In this document: piece by piece, positions 1-9,720 of the stretch
Numbering within the stretch: position 1 is the first letter of the stretch
How the letters are laid out: each line of letters begins with the position of its first letter
DNA from: VRUE01 sp963697915
GTDB taxonomy: Bacteria; Actinomycetota; Thermoleophilia; Solirubrobacterales; 70-9
Direction of reading: 5' to 3'
DNA: 64,000 bases
Assembly: GCA_963697915.1 (NCBI GenBank)
Contig: OY969103.1
Location: forward strand, 1,922,001-1,986,000
Notes under the pieces: generated by a model
The model's input: only the letters and a program-made list of their open reading frames with translations
Told to the model about the DNA's origin: nothing
Databases searched by the model: none
Program-made: the position numbers and the translations under genes

Positions 1-1
1 C

Positions 2-442
2 ACCCGCTACACCGAGGAGGAGGGCGACCTCGAGGCGCTCGACCTGGTCGAGAACTTCGTCGAAACGGTCGAGGCGACGCTGCCCGCCGAGTCGACGATC
101 GTGAAGACGATCGGCGACGAGGTGATGGTCGTCTCACCCGAGCCCGGGGCGCTGACCGAGTGGGCGCTGGGCCTGCTCGAGCGCTTCCCCGAGCGGCCGC
201 GGCCGCGGGTCGGGATCCACTACGCCAACGCCGTCTACCGCGACGGCGACTACTTCGGCACCCACGTCAACCTCGTCCACCGGGTGGTCGAACGCGCCCA
301 GGCGGGCGAGGTCCTGGTCACCGACCGGGTCGCCGAGTCGCTGCGCGACCGGCCCCTGGCCTGCGAGGCGATCGGCGAGGTCGGGCTCAAGGGCTTCCCG
401 ACGCCGACGCCGCTCTTCATCGTCCGTCCCGAGTCGCCCTAG
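2..442 (+). CDS. Class III adenylate/guanylate cyclase, C-terminal part (5' truncated by window)
   Basis: The reading frame is open from base 2 to a TAG at 440-442, giving the last 146 residues of a protein that begins outside the window. The segment matches the second half of a class III nucleotide cyclase catalytic domain. It has the KTIGDEVM motif with a metal-binding-type Asp, a VGIHYANAVYRDGDYFG stretch, and an NLVHRVVERAQAGEVLVT segment typical of these domains, followed by the usual LKGF tail. It probably makes a cyclic nucleotide, but the N-terminal sensory part is not visible, so substrate and localisation cannot be given. Confidence 0.8.
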   Translation, partial: TRYTEEEGDLEALDLVENFVETVEATLPAESTIVKTIGDEVMVVSPEPGALTEWALGLLERFPERPRPRVGIHYANAVYRDGDYFGTHVNLVHRVVERAQAGEVLVTDRVAESLRDRPLACEAIGEVGLKGFPTPTPLFIVRPESP

Positions 443-467
443 CTAGCCCGTCGGCGACACTTAGGGG

Positions 468-1406
468 GTGGAGAGCGAGGCGATGCTCGAGGTGGTGCGC
501 GAGGGCGGCATGCTGCCGGCCGGGACGCCGCTCGTCGCGATGCTCTCCGGGGGGAGGGACTCGGTCTGCCTGCTCGACCTCGCCGTGCGCCTGCGCGGCG
601 CCGGGGAGGTGACGGCGCTGCATGTCAACTACGGGCTGCGCGACGACTCCGACGCCGACGAGGCGCACTGCGCGGCGCTCTGCGAGCGGCTCGGGGTGCG
701 GCTCGAGGTCGAGCGGCCGCGGCGCCCCGAGGGCCCCGGCAACCTGCAGGCCTGGGCGCGCGACAGCCGCTACGCGGCGGCGGCGCGTCTCGCCCTGCCC
801 GAGGAGGGCCTGATCGCGACCGGCCACACCGCCGACGACCAGGTCGAGACGATCCTCTACCGGCTGGCCTCCTCGCCCAGCCGCCGCGCCCTGCTCGGGA
901 TGAAGCCGCGTGACGGGATGCTGGTGCGGCCGCTGCTCCCCTTCACCCGCGAGCAGACGACCGCCTACTGCGAGGAGCGCGGGCTGGAGTGGCGCGACGA
1001 CCCCAGCAACGACGAGTCCTCATACGCGCGCAACCGCGTCCGCCACGGGCTGGCGCGGGCGCTGGCCGAGGTCCACCCGGCGGCGGCGCGCAACGTGCTG
1101 CGCACGGCGGCGCTGCTGCGCGACGAGGCGGAGGTCCTCGACGAGCTGGTCGCCGCCGAGCTCGGCGGCGGCAACGGCGCCGCGCGCAGCACGATCGAGC
1201 TCGACCGCCTCGCCGAGCTGCCGCCCGCCCTGCGCCGCCTCGTCGTCCAGCAGCTCGCCGACCGCGCCGCCGGCCGCCCCGTCGCCGGCGCCGCCAACCA
1301 CGCCGAGGAGGTCGCCGCCCTGCGCCGCACCGGCACCGCGATGCTCGACCTCGGCGGCGGCGTCCGCGCGATCGCCGAAGCCGGCGTTCTCCGCGCCGAG
1401 CGCTGA
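468..1406 (+). CDS. tilS: tRNA(Ile)-lysidine synthase TilS
   Basis: TilS converts the wobble cytidine of the tRNA-Ile CAT anticodon to lysidine using ATP and lysine. The 312-residue product carries the N-type ATP-pyrophosphatase loop SGGRDS at residues 27-32, then HVNYGLR and the ATGHTADDQVETILYR block characteristic of the family. It is short and lacks an obvious C-terminal TilS_C domain, as in many actinobacterial versions. The chosen start is GTG 468; ATG 483 is an alternative in the same frame. The neighbours hpt and ftsH follow in the same order as in many bacteria, which supports the call. Confidence 0.93.
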   Translation: MESEAMLEVVREGGMLPAGTPLVAMLSGGRDSVCLLDLAVRLRGAGEVTALHVNYGLRDDSDADEAHCAALCERLGVRLEVERPRRPEGPGNLQAWARDSRYAAAARLALPEEGLIATGHTADDQVETILYRLASSPSRRALLGMKPRDGMLVRPLLPFTREQTTAYCEERGLEWRDDPSNDESSYARNRVRHGLARALAEVHPAAARNVLRTAALLRDEAEVLDELVAAELGGGNGAARSTIELDRLAELPPALRRLVVQQLADRAAGRPVAGAANHAEEVAALRRTGTAMLDLGGGVRAIAEAGVLRAER

Positions 1407-1477
1407 AACTCCCGCCGACGGGCCCGAAACGTCGGCTATGGACGCGTTCAAGGCCCATCGGTGGAAGACTGCCGCGC

Positions 1478-2008
1478 GTGAGCGAGTCGTCGATCGGCGA
1501 GACACTGGTCTCTGGCGAGGACCTGCGGCGGCGCGTAGGCGAGCTCGGGCGGCAGATCAGCGAGGAGTACGAGGGCCGCGACCTGTTCATGGTCGGCGTC
1601 CTCAAGGGAGCGGTGATCTTCCTCGCCGACCTGATGCGCCAGCTCACCGTCCCCTGCGAGATCGACTTCATGGCGGTCTCCAGCTATGGCTCGCAGACCG
1701 ACTCCTCCGGCGTCGTCCGCATCCTCAAGGACCTCGACGCGCCGATCGAGGGCCGCGACGTGCTGATCGTCGAGGACATCATCGACTCCGGCCTCACCCT
1801 GCAATACCTGATGCGCAACCTCGAGGCGCGCCGGCCGGCCTCGCTCGAGGCCTGCTCGCTGCTGATCAAGCCCGACCGCCTGCGGGTCGACCTGGTGCCG
1901 CGCTACGTCGGCTTCGAGATCCCCAACCGCTTCGCGATCGGGTACGGGCTCGACGACGGGCGGCAGCACCACCGCAACCTCGACTACGTCGCTGCGTTGG
2001 AGGCGTAG
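1478..2008 (+). CDS. hpt: Hypoxanthine phosphoribosyltransferase
   Basis: This purine-salvage enzyme joins hypoxanthine or guanine to PRPP. The 176-residue product has the PRPP-binding motif VLIVEDIIDSGLT, the flexible-loop region around AVSSYGS, and a base-contact region near PRYVGFEIPNRFAIGYG. I chose GTG 1478 because the hexamer AAGACT lies 7 nt upstream, consistent with leaderless initiation, and because upstream in-frame sequence is only a shadow of tilS. It sits between tilS and ftsH. Confidence 0.94.
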   Translation: MSESSIGETLVSGEDLRRRVGELGRQISEEYEGRDLFMVGVLKGAVIFLADLMRQLTVPCEIDFMAVSSYGSQTDSSGVVRILKDLDAPIEGRDVLIVEDIIDSGLTLQYLMRNLEARRPASLEACSLLIKPDRLRVDLVPRYVGFEIPNRFAIGYGLDDGRQHHRNLDYVAALEA

Positions 2009-2050
2009 GCACTATGGGCTGAAACCGCCCTGGTACGCTGAATTTTCCCT

Positions 2051-4012
<1,962 letters not shown>

Positions 4013-4108
4013 CGAGGGGCCACGGGGTGCCTCTCGCCCGGACAAACACCGGGCTTAGCCCGGTGTTTTGAGTATCCGCCCGTTCGAGAGGCACCCCGTG
4101 GCCCCTCG
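4013..4108. repeat. 24-bp perfect inverted repeat at the ftsH/folP junction
   Basis: Arms 4013-4036 and 4085-4108 are exact reverse complements over 24 bp, separated by 48 bp that contain a second, inner hairpin. The left arm begins at the first base after the ftsH stop. The right arm overlaps the possible folP start region (TTG 4068, GTG 4098, ATG 4113). If transcribed through, the structure would bury the folP translation start. Confidence 0.9.
4044..4069 (+). terminator. Intrinsic terminator after ftsH
   Basis: An 11-bp perfect stem (4044-4054 with 4058-4068) closes a 3-nt TTA loop and ends in a run of four T. It is the clearest Rho-independent-type terminator in the window and sits inside the larger 24-bp inverted repeat. 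Confidence 0.75.
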
Positions 4109-4889
4109 CCTCATGGGGGTGGTCAACGTCACCCCCGATTCCTTCTCGGACGGGGGGCTCTACCTCGACGCTGATGCTGCTGTTGCTCATGGGGGGGAGC
4201 TAGTGCGGGAGGGGGCGGACATTCTTGATGTGGGTGGGGAGTCGACGCGGCCGGGGGCGGAGGCTGTGGATGCGGAGACGGAGCGGGCGCGGACCGAGCC
4301 GGTGGTGGCGGCGCTCGCCGCGGCTGGGCACACGGTCTCGATCGACACCTCGAAGCGCTCGGTCGCGGCGGCGGCGCTCGACGCCGGGGCGGCGATCGTC
4401 AACGACGTCACGGCGCTGCGCGCCGACCCCGAGATCGGGTCACTCTGCGCCGAGCGGGGCGCCGGCCTGATCCTGATGCACATGCAGGGCGACCCGCGCA
4501 CGATGCAGGAGGACCCGCACTACGACGACGTCGTCGACGACGTCAAGGCCTTCCTCGCCGAGCGCCTGGCGGCGGCGGTCGCCGCCGGCGTCGCCGAGGA
4601 GCGGATCTGGCTCGATCCCGGGATCGGCTTCGGCAAGACGCTCGACCACAACCTCGAGCTGCTGCGCCGGCTCGGCGAGCTGCGCGGCCTGGGCCGGCCG
4701 CTGGTCGTCGGCACCTCGCGCAAGAGCTTCATCGGCAAGGTCGACGGCTCCGCCACCGACGCCCGGCTCGGCGGCACGATCGCCTCCTCGGTCCTCGCCG
4801 CGGCCGAGGGCGCCGACGTGCTGCGCGTCCACGACGTCGCCGCGGCGGCGCAGGCGGCCAAGGTCGCCGCCGCGATCCTCAGCGCTTGA
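4068..4889 (+). CDS. folP: Dihydropteroate synthase
   Basis: The enzyme condenses dihydropterin pyrophosphate with p-aminobenzoate in folate synthesis and is the sulfonamide target. Diagnostic motifs are GVVNVTPDSFSDGG at the N-terminus, DILDVGGESTRPGA, SIDTSK, IVNDVTAL, WLDPGIGFGKT and VGTSRKSFIG. The start is uncertain: TTG 4068 lies in the T-run of the ftsH terminator, GTG 4098 lies in the right arm of the inverted repeat, and ATG 4113 would truncate the first strand. Codon choice at about 4150-4330 (GGG, GCT, GTG, CTT) differs from the rest of the gene. The 3' end overlaps the convergent neighbour by 11 bp. Confidence 0.93.
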   Translation: MSIRPFERHPVAPRLMGVVNVTPDSFSDGGLYLDADAAVAHGGELVREGADILDVGGESTRPGAEAVDAETERARTEPVVAALAAAGHTVSIDTSKRSVAAAALDAGAAIVNDVTALRADPEIGSLCAERGAGLILMHMQGDPRTMQEDPHYDDVVDDVKAFLAERLAAAVAAGVAEERIWLDPGIGFGKTLDHNLELLRRLGELRGLGRPLVVGTSRKSFIGKVDGSATDARLGGTIASSVLAAAEGADVLRVHDVAAAAQAAKVAAAILSA

Positions 4890-5589
4890 GTTCGATCCAG
4901 GTCGCGCGGGCCTGCGCCAGGAGCTCGCCCTCGGCGGAGAAGATCGCCGAGCCGGCGTGGACTTTGCGCCCTTCGTGGTCGATTGGCCAGCCAATCGCGA
5001 CGTAGGTCCTTCCGGTCTCGATTGGGTGGTGGATACGCGCGGCGAGACGGCCGAGGACACAGGTTCCAACGTCCGGCACGACCATGCCCGCCAGTCCTCC
5101 TGGGCAGTCGAGCGCGGCCCAGACGATCTCCGTGGCGACGGCGCCGTTCTCGCTGGGAACAGAATCGTCGACCTGCCAAGGCGCCGCCACCAAAGCCGAG
5201 TCGATCGGACCGCAGACGATTCCGAGGCCGTCTCCAGGCCACCGCTCCGGGCCGCAGACGAAGCAGCCGGGAAAGGGGTGACGGTGGTGGAGGCGGGAGC
5301 CGCGACGCGCGCCCTCAGCTGCCTCGACGCCGACCGGATCGGGGATGTCGAGCTCGAAGCCGTCGATCATCTCGGCTTCGGCGACGAGGGCATCGCCGTC
5401 GCGCATCGCCGCCGTCGCGCCGTTGGCGGTCTCCACCGTCAGCGGCCGGTCGAGCGGCGGCGGCAGGCGCAACGTCACCTCCGCCGGGTCGGTCCCGAGG
5501 AAGCGGGCCAGAGCCCCGCAGGCATAGCCGCCGTTGGCGCTGTCGGCCGGTCCCCGGAAGCGGCTCTCGATGGTGACCTGACCGACCAT
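4879..5589 (-). CDS. Hot-dog/thioesterase-like protein
   Basis: The product of about 236 residues looks like a double hot-dog thioesterase-superfamily protein. It opens with a substrate-cavity-like ADSANGGYACGALARFLG segment, has a central HHRHPFPGCFVCGP motif with paired cysteines, and ends in a strand pattern (AIFSAEGELLAQARATWIEL) typical of acyl-CoA thioesterase folds. I chose the internal ATG at 5589, because the longer frame (from 5661) would run into folB. The substrate is unknown. It is inserted between folP and folB on the opposite strand. Confidence 0.65.
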   Translation of the reverse strand: MVGQVTIESRFRGPADSANGGYACGALARFLGTDPAEVTLRLPPPLDRPLTVETANGATAAMRDGDALVAEAEMIDGFELDIPDPVGVEAAEGARRGSRLHHRHPFPGCFVCGPERWPGDGLGIVCGPIDSALVAAPWQVDDSVPSENGAVATEIVWAALDCPGGLAGMVVPDVGTCVLGRLAARIHHPIETGRTYVAIGWPIDHEGRKVHAGSAIFSAEGELLAQARATWIELKR

Positions 5590-5648
5590 TCCCAGGACGA
5601 TCTCACAGCGGTGCGCGGGCTGTCCATCGGCTAGGTTCAGCGGCGGAC

Positions 5649-6077
5649 ATGGACGACCCAAACGGCAACGGAATCGAGTCCCAGGTCGAGGTCGACCTGC
5701 GCGGGCTCTCGATCTACACCCACCACGGCGTCAGCGACGCCGAGCAGGAGATCGGCCAGCGGCTCGAGTTCGACATCTCCTTCGACGTGCCCGACTGCGA
5801 CGCCGTCCTCACCGACCGGATCGAGGACACCGTCGACTACAGCGAGGTCTGCGACATCGTCGCCCTCGCCGCCACCGAGCGCAGCTACCGCACCCTGGAG
5901 CGCCTCGCCCAGGTCGTCGGCCAGCGGCTGATCGAGCGCTTCGGAAGCGCCTCGGTCAGGGTCCGCGCCGCCAAGCCCGAGCCGCCCCTGCCGTTGGCGC
6001 TGCAGGAGGTCGCGGTCGAGGTGACCCAGGAGCGCACAGAAGGGGAAGGCGCCGAGGGGAACGGCGAGGAGGCCTAG
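5649..6077 (+). CDS. folB: Dihydroneopterin aldolase
   Basis: FolB cleaves 7,8-dihydroneopterin to 6-hydroxymethyl-dihydropterin and glycolaldehyde. The 142-residue product has the family pattern VDLRGLSIYTHHGVSDAEQEIGQ, DTVDYSEVCDIV and RTLERLAQ, and a conserved region SVRVRAAKPEPPLP near the C-terminus. A short acidic tail (residues 128-142) extends beyond the usual fold. The hexamer TAGGTT lies 11 nt before ATG. The stop is 1 nt before the folK start, so the two are translationally coupled. Confidence 0.93.
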   Translation: MDDPNGNGIESQVEVDLRGLSIYTHHGVSDAEQEIGQRLEFDISFDVPDCDAVLTDRIEDTVDYSEVCDIVALAATERSYRTLERLAQVVGQRLIERFGSASVRVRAAKPEPPLPLALQEVAVEVTQERTEGEGAEGNGEEA

Positions 6078-6078
6078 C

Positions 6079-6576
6079 GTGCCTCCGCGCACCGGTTACC
6101 TGGGGCTGGGCTCGAACGTCGGCGACCGCGGCGAGCACCTGCGGGCGGCGATCGAGCTGCTGCGTGAGCACGGGGTGGAGGTCGAGGCGGTCTCCTCCGC
6201 CTATGAGACCGAGCCGGTCGGCGAGGTGCTCGACCAGCCCGACTTTCTCAACGCCGCGATCAGGATTCGCACCGAGCTCGAGCCGGAGGCGCTGCTCGAC
6301 CTCTGCAAGGCGATCGAGGTCGAGCAAGGGCGGATGCTGGCCGCTTCCCGCCACAGCCCGCGGCCGCTCGACGTCGACCTGCTGCTGCTCGGCGACCTCG
6401 AGCTCGTCAGCGAGCGCCTCACCCTTCCCCACCCGGAGGTGAGTAGCCGCCGCTTCGTCCTCGCCCCGCTGCTCGAGCTCGACCCCGACCTGGCGCTCCC
6501 CGACGGCACCCGCCTCGCCGACGCCCTCGCCGCGCTTGACCCTGGCCAGCGCGCCGAGCGGGTCGGCCCGCTCTAA
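6079..6576 (+). CDS. folK: 2-amino-4-hydroxy-6-hydroxymethyldihydropteridine diphosphokinase (HPPK)
   Basis: FolK transfers pyrophosphate from ATP to hydroxymethyl-dihydropterin, the step before FolP. The 165-residue product shows GLGSNVGDR near the N-terminus, YETEPVG and QPDFLNAA in the middle, and the signature RPLDVDLLLLGD followed by LPHPEVSSRRFVLAPL. The start is GTG 6079, 2 bases after the folB stop. Together with folP and folB it covers the late pterin branch; no folE is seen here. Confidence 0.95.
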   Translation: MPPRTGYLGLGSNVGDRGEHLRAAIELLREHGVEVEAVSSAYETEPVGEVLDQPDFLNAAIRIRTELEPEALLDLCKAIEVEQGRMLAASRHSPRPLDVDLLLLGDLELVSERLTLPHPEVSSRRFVLAPLLELDPDLALPDGTRLADALAALDPGQRAERVGPL

Positions 6577-7321
6577 GCGGTCGCGCTGCGCAGCGGCTGC
6601 AGCCAGGCGGGGGGAGGACCGGAGGGGTCCGGCCCGGGTAGTCGGGGACGACGCGCATCGCCAGCGCCGCCGCCGGGCGGTTCTCGATCAGCGGCCGGAG
6701 GTCGTCGAAGGTCATCGCCAGGCGCACGGTCGCCGCGATCTGCAGGTCGGCGGCGTTGAGCCGCTCGCCGCCGAGGACGCCGGCGGCGATCCACTCGTCG
6801 ACCTGTTGCAACTGCGTCGGCAGGGCGGCGAGGTCGCGGCGCACGTTCTCGTCGCTGGCGTCGTTGAGGCGGGCGGCCATCGCCATCACCGGGCGCGCCG
6901 TGGTCAGCGCCAGCCCGATCGGGATGCCCAGCTTCGCCCCCTCGGCGTAGCTGCGCAGCGGCGAGAGGTCCTTGAGGTAGGCCCAGTAGGGGATCTGGCG
7001 GAAGGGGGGTTGCAGCTCCTCGTCGCCGAAGCGCTCCGCCCGCTCGACCTCGATGCGGGCTGCCGGGTCGGCGGGAAAGAGGGGCGGGTCGGGCCTCAGC
7101 CGGTCGAGTTCGCGGGCGATCTGGCGACTGCCCTGCACCCGCCGCCCGTCGATCTTCAGGGCCGGCACCGTGGCGTGGGGGAAGCCGAGCGCGCGGGTCG
7201 CGACTTTGGCCAGCACCGGCATCAGGTCGACGCGCTTGTAGGGGATGCCCTTGAACTCCAGCAGCAGCCGCCCGATCATGCCGGCGTGCGATCCGGGGAA
7301 GACGTAAAGCCGCGCCTCCAC
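6419..7321 (-). CDS. Glutathione S-transferase-like protein with a probable 3' frameshift
   Basis: The N-terminus is a thioredoxin-fold GST domain (MEARLYVFPGSHAGMIGRLL, then TVPALKIDGRRVQGSRQIAREL), followed by an all-helical C-terminal domain. After VVPDYPGRTPPVLPP the frame runs into Arg/Gly-rich sequence antisense to folK. Adding one base to the six-G run at 6609-6614 would instead give PAWLQPLRSATA and a stop at 6573, exactly meeting the folK end. The true gene is therefore probably 6573-7321 with an indel. The start is GTG 7321, with TATGAT 8 nt upstream. Confidence 0.7.
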   Translation of the reverse strand: MEARLYVFPGSHAGMIGRLLLEFKGIPYKRVDLMPVLAKVATRALGFPHATVPALKIDGRRVQGSRQIARELDRLRPDPPLFPADPAARIEVERAERFGDEELQPPFRQIPYWAYLKDLSPLRSYAEGAKLGIPIGLALTTARPVMAMAARLNDASDENVRRDLAALPTQLQQVDEWIAAGVLGGERLNAADLQIAATVRLAMTFDDLRPLIENRPAAALAMRVVPDYPGRTPPVLPPPGCSRCAARPLRAGRPARRAGQGQARRGRRRGGCRRGAPGRGRARAAGRGRSGGYSPPGGEG

Positions 7322-7329
7322 GACGAGCC

Positions 7330-7337
7330 ATCATAAT
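7330..7337. promoter_or_regulatory. Overlapping divergent -10 elements, GST-like gene and coaX
   Basis: Only 26 bp separate the two divergent starts. Read leftward, TATGAT (7330-7335) lies 8 nt before GTG 7321. Read rightward, CATAAT (7332-7337) lies 10 nt before ATG 7348. Both spacings suit leaderless or nearly leaderless transcripts from a shared AT-rich core. Confidence 0.5.
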
Positions 7338-7347
7338 CGCCGCCCTG

Positions 7348-8109
7348 ATGCTGCTCGCGGTCGACGTCGGCAACACCCAGACCCACCTCGGGGCCTTCGA
7401 CGGCGAGCGCCTGGTCGAGCACTGGCGCTTCCAGACCCGCGCCGGCGCGACCGGCGACGAGCTGGCCGAGCGGATCGCCGGCATGTTCGCGCTCAGCGGC
7501 GTCGGCCTCGCCGACCTCGACTCGGTCTGCGTCTCCTCGGTGGTGCCGCCGCTCGGTGCCCAGTACGAACAGCTGACCGAGCGCTACACGACCGCCACCT
7601 GCCTGGCGATCGGCCCCGGCGTCAAGACCGGGATGCAGATCCGGATCGACAACCCGCTCGAGGTCGGCGCCGACCGCCTGGTCAACGCGGTCGCCGCCTA
7701 CGAGCGCTTCGGCAGCGCCTGCGTCGTCGTCGATTTCGGCACCGGGATCAACTTCGACGCGGTCTCGGCCGAGGGCGACTACCTCGGCGGCGCGATCGCG
7801 CCCGGGCTCGAGATCTCACTGACGGCGCTGGTCGAACGGGCGGCCCGCATCCCGCGCATCGAACTGGCCGAGCCGGAGACCGCGATCGGCCGCTCCAGCC
7901 GGGCCGCGATCCAGTCCGGGGTCGTCTTCGGCTTCGCCGGCCTGATCGACGGCGTCGTCCGCCGCATCGAGGACGAGATGGGCGAGGTCGAGCTGCTCGC
8001 CACCGGCGGCCTCGCCTCATCGATCGTCCCCTTCACCGAGACGATCGACGAGGTCGACGAGATGCTTACCCTGAAAGGCCTGCGCCTGATCCATGAAAGG
8101 AACCGCTGA
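7348..8109 (+). CDS. coaX: Type III pantothenate kinase
   Basis: CoaX phosphorylates pantothenate in the first step of CoA synthesis and belongs to the ASKHA fold. The 253-residue product begins with the phosphate loop LLAVDVGNTQTHLG, and has the family motifs ADRLVNAVAAYE, VVDFGTGINFDAV, GGAIAPGLEIS and LLATGGLAS. The start is ATG 7348 with no Shine-Dalgarno sequence. The 3' end overlaps dusB by 17 bp, implying co-translation. Confidence 0.94.
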   Translation: MLLAVDVGNTQTHLGAFDGERLVEHWRFQTRAGATGDELAERIAGMFALSGVGLADLDSVCVSSVVPPLGAQYEQLTERYTTATCLAIGPGVKTGMQIRIDNPLEVGADRLVNAVAAYERFGSACVVVDFGTGINFDAVSAEGDYLGGAIAPGLEISLTALVERAARIPRIELAEPETAIGRSSRAAIQSGVVFGFAGLIDGVVRRIEDEMGEVELLATGGLASSIVPFTETIDEVDEMLTLKGLRLIHERNR

Positions 8110-9109
8110 CACACAGCCGCCGCTGACCGATCCCTTCGAGATCGGCGGCGTCCGCATCGCCAACCGGGTCCTGCTGGCGCCGCTGGCCGGGATCGGCAAC
8201 TGGTTCGTGCGCCTGCAGGCGAAGCGCCACGGGGCCGGGCTCGCGGTCTCGGAGATGATCTCCAGCTTCGGCCTGCACCACCGCAACGAGCGCACCCTGA
8301 CCCAGCTGCTGCGGATCCATCCCGACGAGCACCCGGTCTCGCTGCAGCTCTTCGGCCACGACGCCGAGGTGATGCGCTCGGCCGCTGCGGTCGCCGCCGA
8401 GGCGGGCGCCGACCTGATCGACATCAACATGGGCTGCCCGGTGCGCAAGGTGCGCAAGACCGGCGCCGGGGTCGAGCTGCTAGCCGACCCCGACCTCGCC
8501 CTCGCCCTGCTGCGCGGCGCGATCGAGGGCAGCGGCCTGCCGGTGACGGTGAAGCTGCGCTCCGGCCTGCGGCCCGGCGACCGCTCCGGCTTCGACCTCG
8601 CCGTCCGCCTGACCGAGGAGGGCGGCGCCGCGGCGATCGGCTTCCACCCGCGGCCGGCGACGGTCCAGCACAAAGGCACCCCCGACTACGGCCTCACCCG
8701 CGAGCTGGTCGAGCGGCTCGAGGTGCCGGTGATCGTCTCCGGCGGGCTCGAGGACGCGCCATCCGCCCGCCGCGCCTACGAGGAGTCCGGCGCCGCGGCG
8801 GTGATGCTGGCCCGTGGCGCGCTCGGCAACCCGTGGCTGTTCGAGGAGCTGACCGGGCGCCGCGTCGAGTCGCCGACGCGGGAGGAGGTCGCGGCCGAGC
8901 TGCTGTGGACGATCGACCGTGCCGAGGAGCACCTCGGGCCGCAGCGGGCGGGGCGTTACCTGCGCAAGTTCTACCCCTGGTACGTCGAAGCTCTGGGCGT
9001 TCCCAAGGAGGTTGCCGAAGAGCTCCAGCGCAGCGCCGACCTGCCCCGCGCCAGACAGCTCGTCGCCGCCCAAATTCCCCTGAGTGCCGGCCTTACGCCC
9101 TCGCTATAA
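8093..9109 (+). CDS. dusB: tRNA-dihydrouridine synthase (DusB family)
   Basis: The enzyme reduces uridines in tRNA D-loops using FMN and NADPH. The 338-residue TIM-barrel product has NRVLLAPLAGIGN, the catalytic-Cys segment DINMGCPVRKVRKTGAG, VTVKLRSGLRPGD, a phosphate-binding VIVSGGLEDA and a helical C-terminal tRNA-binding domain. ATG 8093 lies inside the end of coaX. Its place before lysS is also seen in Firmicutes. Confidence 0.92.
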   Translation: MKGTADTQPPLTDPFEIGGVRIANRVLLAPLAGIGNWFVRLQAKRHGAGLAVSEMISSFGLHHRNERTLTQLLRIHPDEHPVSLQLFGHDAEVMRSAAAVAAEAGADLIDINMGCPVRKVRKTGAGVELLADPDLALALLRGAIEGSGLPVTVKLRSGLRPGDRSGFDLAVRLTEEGGAAAIGFHPRPATVQHKGTPDYGLTRELVERLEVPVIVSGGLEDAPSARRAYEESGAAAVMLARGALGNPWLFEELTGRRVESPTREEVAAELLWTIDRAEEHLGPQRAGRYLRKFYPWYVEALGVPKEVAEELQRSADLPRARQLVAAQIPLSAGLTPSL

Positions 9110-9110
9110 T
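9105..9110 (+). promoter_or_regulatory. Consensus -10 (TATAAT) for greA
   Basis: TATAAT overlaps the dusB stop codon. No convincing -35 is seen 17 bp upstream. The start would give a leader of about 105 nt before greA GTG 9221, in contrast to the many leaderless genes nearby. Confidence 0.45.
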
Positions 9111-9220
9111 CCCGCGACTTTCCGGCCGGGGTGTGGCGTGGCACTAGCCGTCGCACCCGGGCGTTTTTGGTCTCAGGGTCCAGTCCAACTTTTCCAGCAA
9201 GCAAAGCGAGGTCGGTGGAA

Positions 9221-9700
9221 GTGACTCGTCAAGCCGTAATAACCCCTGAAGGGCTCGCGAAGCTCAAAGAGGAAATCGAGCACCTGTCGACCGTGAAACG
9301 GCGTGAGGTCGCGGCGCGGATCAAGGAGGCGCGCGAGTTCGGCGACATCTCCGAGAACGCCGAGTACGACGACGCCAAGAACGAACAGGCGTTGCTGGAG
9401 GGTCGGATCGCACAGCTCGAGGAGCGGCTGCGGCGCGCGACCGTGATCGACGAGAAGGACGCCGCCACCGACGAAGTCGGCTTCGGCTCGGTCGTCCACG
9501 TCAAGGACCAGAAGACCGGCGACTCGCAGAAATTCCAGATCGTCGGCTCGACCGAGGCCGACCCGCTCGAGCACAAACTCTCCAACGAGTCGCCGATCGG
9601 CAAAGCGCTGCTCGGTCACAAGCGCAACGACGTCGTCACCGTCGACGTGCCGCGCGGGCCGAAGAAGAAGCTCAAAATCACGAAGATCGAGACGGCTTAG
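9221..9700 (+). CDS. greA: Transcription elongation factor GreA
   Basis: GreA rescues backtracked RNA polymerase by stimulating transcript cleavage. The 159-residue product has the N-terminal antiparallel coiled coil with ARIKEAREFGDISENAEYDDAK at about 25-46 (the acidic tip residues are present) and the FKBP-like C-terminal domain ending in the PRGPKKKLKI region. I chose GTG 9221 because GCGAGG lies 9 nt upstream; GTG 9215 and upstream in-frame codons are less well placed. lysS follows after 20 bp. Confidence 0.95.
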   Translation: MTRQAVITPEGLAKLKEEIEHLSTVKRREVAARIKEAREFGDISENAEYDDAKNEQALLEGRIAQLEERLRRATVIDEKDAATDEVGFGSVVHVKDQKTGDSQKFQIVGSTEADPLEHKLSNESPIGKALLGHKRNDVVTVDVPRGPKKKLKITKIETA

Positions 9701-9720
9701 GGTCGAATAGGCTCGCCGCC

